Positions 47,101-54,291 of a stretch of DNA of 64,000 nt are shown here, piece after piece; within the stretch, counting starts at the first letter, position 1, and each line of letters opens with the position of its first letter. Where the stretch lies: assembly GCA_030147525.1 (NCBI GenBank), contig JASBVF010000032.1:124001-188000 (forward strand), given 5' to 3'. A program made the translations under genes and the position numbers. The notes beneath the pieces were generated by a model. The model made no database searches. It saw only the letters and a program-made list of their open reading frames with translations, and was not told the origin of the DNA. Source of the stretch: Bacteroidota bacterium (GTDB taxonomy: Bacteria; Bacteroidota; Bacteroidia; Chitinophagales; Saprospiraceae).

Positions 47101-49038
47101 CGCCAGGCGACGGATGTCGGCTTTGAAATCGAAGGCCGGCAATGAGTCCGTCAGGTTGATCTCCCCGCCGAAAGCCAGATTGATATTGGGATCTTCGATG
47201 TTCAGGTCTCCGTCGAAAAGGTTCTTTTTCAGCTGGCCGTTGAGGGTCACGTTGGCGTATTTATAGCCTTTGAAAACGAGGCTGTCGATGTTGCCTTCAA
47301 GTTTTGCATTGGCGCTGTTCAGCGTCAGCCCCCGGCCTTCGGTGACATGGGTGTTGAGGGTTACTTTTCCAAAATCATCGTTGGCCGACCATGCGCCGAG
47401 GTCAAAGTTTTTCAGATAAAGATCACCGGAATAGCGGGCTTTTTCCTTCCCTTCCCGGAGTTTGAGATTCATGAACATTTCAGCCTGCCCGATGTCGGTT
47501 TTCAGGCGACCATCCGCCACGAAATCGACGAAGAAGCCGTCAAATTTTCCACTGAAATCAATCCGTCCCAGCCGGTCAAAGTTCTCCGGCGGCCTGAATT
47601 GAGGGATGAGTTTCCGGAGGGTTTTCACATCCGTCAGCAAGCGGTCGAGTTTTAGTGAAATGAATTGTTCGTCCTTCACCGCCAGGTTGAACGTGCTGAA
47701 TTTCCCTTCGATGAGTACGCCCTGCGCCAGGTTCAGTTTCAGGTTTTTACCATCCAAACGGTTAACCGGCCCCTCCACAAGCCCCTGAATTTCAAGTACT
47801 TCCTCCCTGTTTTCCCGAAAAAAAGTATTTTCTTCCAGCACCGGGGCAAACTTCATGATGTCCTTTAGCGCCACGTAGGCATTGTTGAAATGCCCCTTCA
47901 TTTTTACATCATTTTCAAAATTTTCCCAGGCGTGGTAGGTATCGTATTCAAAAATGAGCGTATCGCCGAGACGGGTGAACGGCGTTTTCAATTCCATCCC
48001 ATACAGTTCGAGGCCCCGGCAGGAAAGTTTGGCCTCGTTCGCCGAGAGGTTTTCAAGTAAAAAACCGGTACTGTCACGCATGGATATTTTCTCGACCGAA
48101 CCCTCAAATTCCAGGTCTGTGTAGGCGAAATTGTTGATGTGGATTTCAACATCCATCACATCCAGGTAATTGTAGTTCAGGATGTCAGGCGGCGTCAGTC
48201 GCTGAGGTTCCTTGCGGATATTGTGGAGCGAAATGAATCCTTTGCCCAGGTCAAACTCTCCGATGGTGATGACCAGAAGATTGGTATCCGCCAGTTCCGG
48301 GGGTATTTTTTCGGCGGCGAGCTGGGCCGGGGGTCTTGTCTCCGGCAATGGTTTTGGCTCCAGCAACCGGATTTTGATATCCGGTTCGTAGATATTTACG
48401 AGCGAAAGATCGAGGCGTTTGGCAGCCAGGTCGAAGCGGTCAAAATGACCTTCCGCTACTGGAACCAGTACGTCGAACACCTCCCCTTTTACCTCATCCG
48501 GCTTCAGGAAGTGGACATTTTCGAGGTAAAAATGGCGAAGGTTCAGGTTAAACGGGCGGGAAGTTTTTTTCTTCTTCTCCTTTTTGTCACCGGCAAAATA
48601 ATCGACCAGAAACTGGAAATTGTCGTACTTGTTACCTGCTCTCCTGCTAATGAGGATATTGGCATCCCTCAACTTCAGGGACTCGATGCGCAGCTGTTTA
48701 AAAGGAATCATGAACAGCCCGGAGTGATTGACTTCGAGGTGTCCGGTGTAAAGCAGCGTGTCGCCGGAGAGGTCTGCCAGGTAAAATTTTTCCAGCTTTA
48801 TTTTATTGAAAATACCGAGTTGGACCTTGTCGACGGAGACAGTCGTGTTCCATTCTTCGGAAAGAAATTTTGCCAGCTTTTGTGCCGCTTTGTTTTGCAC
48901 CCAGGGAATCTGAAAGACCAGTACCGGCGCCACCAGAATGAAGATCACTGTTTTCAAAAACCCGTTCAGCCAGAGCGGAAACCGTCGTTTCAGCTTGCGC
49001 TCCATCTTCTCCAGGTTATTTTCCAGCGGTTTATTCAT
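44143..49038 (-). CDS. tamB: TamB-family outer-membrane assembly/lipid transport protein
   Basis: The protein has 1631 residues. A single N-terminal membrane helix (about 24-46; LKTVIFILVAPVLVFQIPWV) is followed by a very long repetitive beta-rich periplasmic region of the AsmA/TamB bridge type. The C-terminal 450 residues form the DUF490/TamB domain, with NYLFTLMNLGLNKPFIVEPG, GTITWNGDPYDATINI and RQVFGLLILGQFLPSG as recognisable landmarks. Such proteins span the periplasm and help insert outer-membrane proteins or carry phospholipids. It ends in a run of Lys (FRKKKKK). Bacteroidota often pair TamB with a TamA/BamA-like partner; none is in the window. Confidence 0.94.
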   Translation of the reverse strand: MNKPLENNLEKMERKLKRRFPLWLNGFLKTVIFILVAPVLVFQIPWVQNKAAQKLAKFLSEEWNTTVSVDKVQLGIFNKIKLEKFYLADLSGDTLLYTGHLEVNHSGLFMIPFKQLRIESLKLRDANILISRRAGNKYDNFQFLVDYFAGDKKEKKKKTSRPFNLNLRHFYLENVHFLKPDEVKGEVFDVLVPVAEGHFDRFDLAAKRLDLSLVNIYEPDIKIRLLEPKPLPETRPPAQLAAEKIPPELADTNLLVITIGEFDLGKGFISLHNIRKEPQRLTPPDILNYNYLDVMDVEIHINNFAYTDLEFEGSVEKISMRDSTGFLLENLSANEAKLSCRGLELYGMELKTPFTRLGDTLIFEYDTYHAWENFENDVKMKGHFNNAYVALKDIMKFAPVLEENTFFRENREEVLEIQGLVEGPVNRLDGKNLKLNLAQGVLIEGKFSTFNLAVKDEQFISLKLDRLLTDVKTLRKLIPQFRPPENFDRLGRIDFSGKFDGFFVDFVADGRLKTDIGQAEMFMNLKLREGKEKARYSGDLYLKNFDLGAWSANDDFGKVTLNTHVTEGRGLTLNSANAKLEGNIDSLVFKGYKYANVTLNGQLKKNLFDGDLNIEDPNINLAFGGEINLTDSLPAFDFKADIRRLALKPLNISSKDLQFFGQVDMHLKGKRLSDIIGEAKVFDFEVVKNGADTLRVDSAVVTSTLLPTESKKNFSVQSTLGNIDIQGDFDIEKIPARITQFVTANYPAFSNRIGLKSKELLPDTARFEFSVEFFQLQNLFRFFEEKLDGFDESKITGNYDGYANQLYLEVEVPFWKYQNIEFNDVYFRSKLKGSQGSLQVGVVETKFSETQKLSPVSLIGTIYEDTLEFLVISSNFYKILDNVNINGMLTIEPDSSWGISFKPSDLVILNQTWEINTSNHLRIGDGKVETQNFVLSNKDQRIILKSVRDEGLEVQLKNYPVDSLDFIKNNEKHRISGIADVYARVKDVFNFQGLSALLRINDLTINGDNYGVLRLDASAPSIKETVTGFLAIENDSMELTVDGYFNPPGLERESSRKWVKDDPLYFDFDVSISNYPVRIVQYFVADIENVKGSVSATNIRFYGKPDMPELDGEAFVNNASFKIKPLQVNYRVPDGKVRVTSNIFDGTGSYVYDRFGNRAYIEGGITHDHLKDFGLDLRISTEPGKAFLGLETREKDNPVFYGTAIGSGYVRFTGNFQQPSLYVNGRTMAGTHMFLPMTGTTTNRQVRFITFPEPTADKTANGDPKNPLDLRGLNMEYDLEITPAAKMEVIFDKAWGDVLQGTGNSQLKVIMTREGRFDMYGQFNVVTGNYLFTLMNLGLNKPFIVEPGGTITWNGDPYDATINIKAVYEGLSTSVYSFIQEYMAAASQGAQDLARSGTNVDLKMQLTGQLLQPDIAFDIGFPNLDSELRNYAESKMRTIRQDPNELNRQVFGLLILGQFLPSGYTIQAGDVGINTLSEMLSNQLSIYLTEFVSEFFTGSNLIQGIDLDISYNRFSAGTTADPTDPTAGYITNELQGRLKVIVNDRISIKGGLDFDLSGSSQIYTTNSAFLTHEVQIEYVISKDRRLKIKVYNSTEPDFAGGRRIRTGAGLSFRKEFDSIHELVNFRKKKKK

Positions 49039-49059
49039 TCGGACAAAATCAAGTTATTC

Positions 49060-49165
49060 GGACTTATAGTTGGTTTTTGGCTATTCGATGTTGGCATTTT
49101 GCTATTTGCTTTTAGCCTTAGCCCTGATGGCCGGCAACTAACAGCCGAAAGCTAACAGCCAACGG
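49060..49165. repeat. Word-repeat block (GGCTATT/ACAGCC type) upstream of tamB
   Basis: Variants of one word (GGCTATT, TTTGCTATTTGCTTTTAGCC) run into inverse variants (CTAACAGCCGAAAGCTAACAGCC, given here in overlapping parts: CTAACAGCCG and AGCTAACAGCC). The matches are imperfect. The block lies 22 bases upstream of the tamB start codon and belongs to the same class of intergenic sequence as the blocks near 18.4, 24.6 and 49.8 kb. Confidence 0.5.
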
Positions 49166-49327
49166 CAAAAGTACACGAAGTAAAACTATTAACAGCGGGT
49201 CAATGGTTGGTTTAGCAGGCGGCTTTTAACGAAAATTTATATGAACGGCCGCCTTTCACGGATCGTAACGGCAGGTCAGGTGGATTTTAAGCGCAATTGG
49301 GTTGCATGACGAATGCTGCGAATGCCT

Positions 49328-49735
49328 TCAAAAATACTCCGCCAGCCGCCGGGTGAGGAATTCGGGCGCCGGAATGGTTTTGTTCGTCGTCATGTCCACG
49401 AACACGAGACGAACGGTGCCGCCATTCACCAGTTTTTTGTTTTCGTTCAAAATCTCTACGTGAAAAGTGATGTCCTTCTCCGGCATCTGCCGCAGCGTGG
49501 TACGAATGGTGAGCATTTCATCATATTTCGCCGGGCGCACGAAACGCATTTCCAGCGCCGCCACCGGCAGCATGATCTTTTCTACTTCCTCCATCTCCCG
49601 GTAAGTAATGCCAAGCGAACGCAGCATCTCCACCCGCCCGATTTCATACAAATCGGCGTAGCGACCGTAGTAGAGGTAGCCCATCTGGTCTGTTTCGCCG
49701 TAGCGGACCCGTTTTTGATATTCGTGCGTGTACAT
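49328..49735 (-). CDS. Hotdog-fold acyl-CoA thioesterase (YbgC/4-hydroxybenzoyl-CoA type)
   Basis: The protein has 135 residues from MYTHEYQKRVRYGETDQMGY. The frame continues 21 codons upstream, but those residues (HSLILSFHHSL) are translated word-repeat. The hotdog fold is recognisable from RVRYGETDQMGYLYYGRYAD (catalytic Asp position of the YbgC group), YEIGRVEMLRSLGI and KLVNGGTVRLVFVDMTTNK. It should hydrolyse acyl-CoA or acyl-ACP thioesters in the cytoplasm; the acyl chain is not predictable. Neighbours are arginine deiminase upstream and tamB downstream. Confidence 0.9.
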   Translation of the reverse strand: MYTHEYQKRVRYGETDQMGYLYYGRYADLYEIGRVEMLRSLGITYREMEEVEKIMLPVAALEMRFVRPAKYDEMLTIRTTLRQMPEKDITFHVEILNENKKLVNGGTVRLVFVDMTTNKTIPAPEFLTRRLAEYF

Positions 49736-49738
49736 AGA

Positions 49739-49822
49739 TACAATGAGTGAATGATGGAATGATAAAATGAGTGAATGAGCGGAGAGCCGGGGTTTCACTC
49801 ACTCATTCACTCATTTAACCAT
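49739..49822. repeat. Word-repeat inverted repeat (GAGTGAAT type)
   Basis: Tandem GAGTGAATGA/ATGGAATGA words are followed by inverse CACTCATT words. A 15-base arm at 49765-49779 pairs perfectly with 49802-49816. It separates the arginine deiminase stop from the thioesterase start on the minus strand, in a position like that of the 24.6 kb block. Confidence 0.8.
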
Positions 49823-49826
49823 TCTC

Positions 49827-51080
49827 TCATTCCCTTTCAATAGGGCAGGTCATACAGTGCGAGCCGCCCCTTGCCCGTGAAAGCTCGTTGGAGGGCAGGT
49901 TAATGATGGTGTTTTCCACCTCCTCCGGTTTCACTTTGCCGGACTTCAGGTCCTTGAGGAGCTGGCGGGCATGCACGATTTTGTACCCTGCTTTTTTAAA
50001 TGCTTTTTCAGTGTGCGGATTGCGGTCGTAAGTGAAAGCTACACCGGGTTTGATGGCGACGAGGTTACAGCCGTCTGTCCACTGCTCCCGCTCCTGGTAG
50101 GGCGATTCACCCTCACCGCTGAGGATGAACTGCATGTTGGGGTTGATTTCATTGACGAAAAAATCCCGGACGGAGTGGTAAAAGACACTGGTACCGTTGG
50201 ACTTGTGCACCTCCACGTTGGAACTCAGGCCATCCAGTACGATGGGTTTGAAAGCCACCACGTGGTTGTTGTTGACCTGGGTAAAAATCGTGTCGATGTG
50301 CATGTAGGAACGCTCCTGCGGAATGTTGACCTGCACGACGTTTTTCACCACTTTTCTTTCAAAAAGTTTGTCACGCAATGCATGGATGGCGTGGGCACTG
50401 GTTCGTTCGCTGCGGCCGATCAGCAAGTAATCCTTGTTGATGATCATCATATCGCCGCCTTCCAGCGACACCACCTCGCCCCGGCGGGACGGCGGGAATT
50501 CCTCCACGTGGTTCATGTTGATGAGGCGACCCTGCTCCTTCAGGTGCGCAAAGATCGGGTGTGCCCAGAAGATGAAACGGGACAGGTAATTCTCCCGGAA
50601 ACGGGCTTCTTTGCCCGGCTTGGTGATGATGACGTGGTCATTGACGGTAACGGCGATGTCACGAGTAAAAATGAAGTTTGGAATCGGGTCGAAGAGGATG
50701 TGGTCTTCCGCTTCCAGATAACCGGTGATGAGCGTATCGGCCAGTTTATCGTCGGGCAGTTTCATCAAAGTTTCCTCGACGGTTTTGGGCAACTCTTCAT
50801 AATCCACGATCTCGTGAACGACCCATTTTTTCATTTCGGCGTCGTTGGCGATGGCCTCGCACAGCAACTGCCGGGTTTCCAGTACGTTTTCCTTGCCGAG
50901 AAACTCCCGCAAAATGTCCGTGAAAACATCGTGCTCTTCCTGCATCTGTGGCAGGTGAACGATGTCGTCGAAGAGCAGCTCACTGGCTCTTTTGGGTGAA
51001 ATTCTGGCAATGCCCTCGTCAGGGCGGTGTACAATGACTCGTTTGAGTTTTCCGATTTCTGATGATACTTGGACGGGCAT
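49827..51080 (-). CDS. arcA: Arginine deiminase
   Basis: The protein (417 residues) is in the guanidino-group-modifying family and should convert arginine to citrulline and ammonia. It begins MPVQVSSEIGKLKRVIVHRP, the conserved start. Active-site blocks are NFIFTRDIAVTVNDHVI, SLEGGDMMIINKDYLLIGRS, MHIDTIFTQVNNNHVV (catalytic His) and the C-terminal ARGGSHCMTCPIERE with the nucleophile Cys probably at 409. Length is normal. The partner genes of the fermentative pathway (ornithine carbamoyltransferase, carbamate kinase) are absent here, so it may act alone in arginine catabolism. Confidence 0.93.
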   Translation of the reverse strand: MPVQVSSEIGKLKRVIVHRPDEGIARISPKRASELLFDDIVHLPQMQEEHDVFTDILREFLGKENVLETRQLLCEAIANDAEMKKWVVHEIVDYEELPKTVEETLMKLPDDKLADTLITGYLEAEDHILFDPIPNFIFTRDIAVTVNDHVIITKPGKEARFRENYLSRFIFWAHPIFAHLKEQGRLINMNHVEEFPPSRRGEVVSLEGGDMMIINKDYLLIGRSERTSAHAIHALRDKLFERKVVKNVVQVNIPQERSYMHIDTIFTQVNNNHVVAFKPIVLDGLSSNVEVHKSNGTSVFYHSVRDFFVNEINPNMQFILSGEGESPYQEREQWTDGCNLVAIKPGVAFTYDRNPHTEKAFKKAGYKIVHARQLLKDLKSGKVKPEEVENTIINLPSNELSRARGGSHCMTCPIERE

Positions 51081-51172
51081 AAAATTAATGGTTAATTGTT
51101 AGTGGTTCATGGAGAATGGAAAGTGGATAATGGTGATCAGATTAACAATTATCCATTTACCATTAACCATTA
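51081..51172. repeat. Word-repeat block (TAATGGTTAA type) upstream of arcA
   Basis: TAATGGTTAA, GTTAGTGGTT and GGATAATGG words are followed by inverse copies (AACAATTATCCATTTACC, CATTAACCATTA). Longest perfect arms are about ten bases (TTAATGGTTAA near 51084 with TTAACCATTA near 51163). It fills the gap between the oxidoreductase stop and the arcA start, both on the minus strand. Confidence 0.7.
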
Positions 51173-52309
51173 TTAAACAACTTTTTCTATTTCATAAATC
51201 GAGTTGATTTTTCCGGCAAAGATGCAATAAAAGTCAGGATTTCGATGAAGCACGGAGATTTCCGTCGGCCTTCCGTCGTCGATGAAATTAGCCTTCAGCT
51301 TCGATTTGATCGTGAAATACGAAGTCAGGTAATTCAACTCCACCTTGTCCGAAAAATAGCGGCTGATCTGGCCCATCATCTTCCGGTAGTTGGAGCGGGG
51401 TTTCGCTTCGCAAAAATTACAATTGGCAATAAAATCAGGCTTACAATCCGGGTTTCGTTGCTGACAATCGAAGTGCGGAAGGTTGTCGTACGACACCTTG
51501 TGGTGCGTGTACGCCACCGACGAAAGCGACAGCAGTTCCGACTTTCCGTAAGGCATGATCGAGCCGAATTGCCCGTCCATCACCGTCAGTCCGATGTCTT
51601 TCAACTGCGGCGAAGTGAGGAAGGCAATCTCCGAAATTTCGTGCATCAGGTTGATGTCGTCCAGCCCGAACTGCCGGTTGACGGCATTGCTGCCGCAATA
51701 GGTGGCATTGATGACCGTCGTGGCCCGTACGTCGGCAAGCGCTTCGTTTTCAAGGTTTTGTAAAACAAGCTCCCACTCCCCTGCCCCTTTCGCCGCCGAG
51801 TGTATTTTAGTAAAAAACCTCACCTCGATGCCCGGCGTGTTCAGCACTTTTTCCTTGTAAAACTCCCCGATCAGGATGGGGTCGAAAGTATATTCCGTCG
51901 TCAGGTAGAGCGATTCCAGGCGGTCGTAATTGATTAGCGGATGCTCCTCCACCCTTTCGCAGCGGATGCCGATGAATTCGCAAAAACGCTCGAACTGCGC
52001 CGCATCCGTAAAGCTGCCGAACTTGTCGATAGCGTAGTATTTTTCATACTCGAAATGGATGAACGGCCGGTGTTCCTCCGTGAAGCGCTCCTTGTGGTCA
52101 TCGCTCATGATGGCCGTCGCCACGCTGCGGGGATAATGGTAGCCGCCGTGCAGCCTCGCCTGGTTGACGATGCTGGCTTTTTTGAACATCTCTCGTTCCT
52201 TCTCGACGATGCAGACCCGGTAGCCCTTGCCGGCCAGGTACAGCGCCGCATAGCAGCCGAAGATGCCGCCGCCGGCGATGAGAAAGTCGTATGTTTTGGA
52301 TGGTTGGAT
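51173..52309 (-). CDS. FAD-dependent oxidoreductase (DAO-type); start codon not identifiable
   Basis: The first ATG in frame is at 52189, but the frame upstream of it encodes an unmistakable FAD-binding Rossmann start (about 52300-52190: YDFLIAGGGIFGCYAALYLA, then GKGYRVCIVEKE), so the gene begins earlier. Between the in-frame stop at 52340-52342 and this motif there is no ATG, GTG or TTG. The end given here uses an in-frame ATC (52307-52309) and is provisional. The body (RLHGGYHYPRSVATA, TVINATYCGSN) fits D-amino-acid-oxidase-type flavoproteins of about 375 residues. Either the start is unusual or the sequence has a base error. It lies before an aldo/keto reductase and a glycosyltransferase gene on the same strand in the reverse order of transcription. 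Confidence 0.75.
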   Translation of the reverse strand: MQPSKTYDFLIAGGGIFGCYAALYLAGKGYRVCIVEKEREMFKKASIVNQARLHGGYHYPRSVATAIMSDDHKERFTEEHRPFIHFEYEKYYAIDKFGSFTDAAQFERFCEFIGIRCERVEEHPLINYDRLESLYLTTEYTFDPILIGEFYKEKVLNTPGIEVRFFTKIHSAAKGAGEWELVLQNLENEALADVRATTVINATYCGSNAVNRQFGLDDINLMHEISEIAFLTSPQLKDIGLTVMDGQFGSIMPYGKSELLSLSSVAYTHHKVSYDNLPHFDCQQRNPDCKPDFIANCNFCEAKPRSNYRKMMGQISRYFSDKVELNYLTSYFTIKSKLKANFIDDGRPTEISVLHRNPDFYCIFAGKINSIYEIEKVV

Positions 52310-52382
52310 GGTATTGAGTTTTGCGGTTTTAGGAAAAAATCAATAATCAAAAATCAAGTATCGTAGAATCTTAAATCAATCC

Positions 52383-53318
52383 TTACGCTCCCAAGCGCTG
52401 AAGGTTTTGAAAAACATCACTGAAATCGTTCGCTTTCAGCATTTCATAAAAATCAATGCTCGAACGCAACTGCTCCACTCCAGACACGCCTAACAAAATT
52501 CCCAGCATATCTGGCTGGTAAAATGCGTGGAGCATGCCGATTTCATGCATCGCCGAAAGTTTTGGCCTGTCCGAAACCCGGTTCGCTTCCGCAATGATCT
52601 GCCGGATCTTTTCAACGATGGGAGGCTCCGTTGTTACATCAGCGCCACGGGCCGCCAGCGAACTTTTGGCTGAATAAGCCGCCGGATCGAGCTTTAACCC
52701 GCCCGCATTGATGCCGTAAGCGATGAACCGGCGCTGGCCGTGAAACATGGCGTAGCGATCATAATCCGATTGCAAAACGTTGTGTTTCATTTGAATACAA
52801 ATATCGAAGTCGAATTCCCGGTTCAGTTCCGCATATTTCTCCGGGTGCCGGATGCCCGACAACCCGGTGCGCAAACCGTGTTGCCGGGCTATGTCGAGCG
52901 CCTCCATCGTTTCACGAACAGCGGAAGCATCGTCCCGGTTGTCCCAATGCACCATCAGCGTGGCGAGGTTGCTGCCGAACAACCAGCGGTATTCGTCGAG
53001 CATCATCAGCACAAAGGAACGGGTGAGCACATGCTCCGGGGTGCGCAGGTTGTTCACGCTGCCGATTTTCATCATCACCTCCAGATCGCTCACGCCGTGC
53101 GTTTTGATCCATTCCAGCAAGATATTTTCCGCCAGCCGGAAGTGCTCCGGATTCTTGTCGATGGGGTAATTCGTCGCTCCGTCCACCTCCCGGAAGCCAC
53201 GTGCATACCACTCGTCGAGCAGGGCGAAGGCGGTTTCCTTCGGCGTCGTCCAGCCCCACATGGCGGTGCCGAGGAGGAGGATTGGAGGATTGGAGGATGG
53301 AAGGATTGAAGGGGGCAT
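52383..53318 (-). CDS. Aldo/keto reductase-family protein
   Basis: The protein has 311 residues from MPPSILPSSNPPILLLGTAM. The TIM-barrel of the aldo/keto reductase superfamily is visible in LGTAMWGWTTPKETAFALLD, GFREVDGATNYPIDK (Asp and Tyr of the catalytic set), LATLMVHWDNRDD, TGLSGIRHPEKYAEL and GILLGVSGVEQLRSSIDFY. The start codon overlaps the stop of the glycosyltransferase gene (TGATG), so the two are translationally coupled. The first 14 residues are encoded by repeated GGATTGGAGG-like words. The frame extends further upstream but only by overlap with the glycosyltransferase gene. The substrate is unknown. Confidence 0.85.
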   Translation of the reverse strand: MPPSILPSSNPPILLLGTAMWGWTTPKETAFALLDEWYARGFREVDGATNYPIDKNPEHFRLAENILLEWIKTHGVSDLEVMMKIGSVNNLRTPEHVLTRSFVLMMLDEYRWLFGSNLATLMVHWDNRDDASAVRETMEALDIARQHGLRTGLSGIRHPEKYAELNREFDFDICIQMKHNVLQSDYDRYAMFHGQRRFIAYGINAGGLKLDPAAYSAKSSLAARGADVTTEPPIVEKIRQIIAEANRVSDRPKLSAMHEIGMLHAFYQPDMLGILLGVSGVEQLRSSIDFYEMLKANDFSDVFQNLQRLGA

Positions 53319-54046
53319 CAGGTGGGCTTTTTGGTTTTCAAAACTTTCATGGCGGCGAGATACTGCTTGGCCAGCGGCCCGATTTTCACCCGGCTGCTGC
53401 TCACGTCGTCGGTCCACTGCACGGGAAGTTCCAGCATTTTCAGGCCCTGCCATTCTGCGACGGTGAGCAGCTCGGTGGAGAAAAACCAGCCGTCGCTCAC
53501 GGCGCCGCCCTCGTGCAGCGGCGCATATACCTCCCGGCGCAACCATTTAAACCCGCACATGCCGTCGGAAAAACCAACGTTGAGGTAGGTTTTTAAAATA
53601 AAATTAAACGCCCTCGACGTGATCTCCCGCTTCAGCGTGCGACCGATGACCTTCGATCTCGGGTGCAGACGGGTGGCATACACGAGGTCGTAACCTTGCT
53701 TCGCAATGGCGTCGTAAGCTTCCGGGAAATGCGACAGATCGGTCGCCAGGTCGAGGTCCATGTAGCCCACGATGTCTGCCCCCGACTGTCCCCAGGAATG
53801 TTTGAGCGCCAGCCCGACGCCCTTGCGGGGCACCGTCAGCGGCACGATTTCGGGGTGGCGTTGGTGCAGCGATTCTGCGATTTCCAGCGTGCGGTCTTTC
53901 GAGCCGTTGTCGGCGATCACGATGCGCCACTGGCCCGGCGTGGGGTAGTTTTTTTTCAAAAAACCGTGCAGACTCAGCACCTGCCGTTCGAGGGTCGGCT
54001 CTTCGTTGAGTACGGGAATGGTAACATCGAAGGTCATTTCAGGCAT
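53318..54046 (-). CDS. Family 2 glycosyltransferase (DPM1-like)
   Basis: The protein has 242 residues. The GT-A fold is evident: DVTIPVLNEEPTLERQVLSL at the start, IVIADNGSKDRTLEIAESLH, and GADIVGYMDLDLATDLSHFP holding the metal-binding DLD. No C-terminal membrane segments are present, so it resembles the soluble dolichyl/polyprenyl-phosphate mannosyl- or glucosyltransferase group. It would transfer a sugar from a nucleotide sugar to a lipid phosphate at the inner face of the membrane. It is first in a coupled pair with the aldo/keto reductase gene. Confidence 0.9.
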   Translation of the reverse strand: MPEMTFDVTIPVLNEEPTLERQVLSLHGFLKKNYPTPGQWRIVIADNGSKDRTLEIAESLHQRHPEIVPLTVPRKGVGLALKHSWGQSGADIVGYMDLDLATDLSHFPEAYDAIAKQGYDLVYATRLHPRSKVIGRTLKREITSRAFNFILKTYLNVGFSDGMCGFKWLRREVYAPLHEGGAVSDGWFFSTELLTVAEWQGLKMLELPVQWTDDVSSSRVKIGPLAKQYLAAMKVLKTKKPT

Positions 54047-54291
54047 ATTTCAATTTTTTCGGGAGCAAAGATAAAAAAGCCGGGAATGCGGGGTACCCTC
54101 AAATGACTCGTCCATTTTTTTGATATCACCATCTGTCACAGCCACTTTTTCCATTGCTGCAGCAGGACATATAATGAGCGCAAAAGATTGGGAAAAGCGT
54201 CAAGGAATAGCAAAGAAATTGACACCAGCAGATCAGTCAATCTTGACACCAAATTTTAAATCATGAGAGTCGAATGATGATTTAAAAAACC

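Noticed and set aside
48139-49155. 338-codon open frame opposite the tamB start
   Set aside because: Shadow frame; no domain and ends in word-repeat sequence.
49971-50999. 342-codon open frame opposite arcA
   Set aside because: Antisense of a well-conserved enzyme; composition (runs of Val, Asp, His) is typical of shadow frames.
18411-51172. Repeat blocks considered as CRISPR arrays
   Set aside because: Repeat units are only 7-10 bases, directly adjacent with no spacers of constant length, and no cas genes are present.
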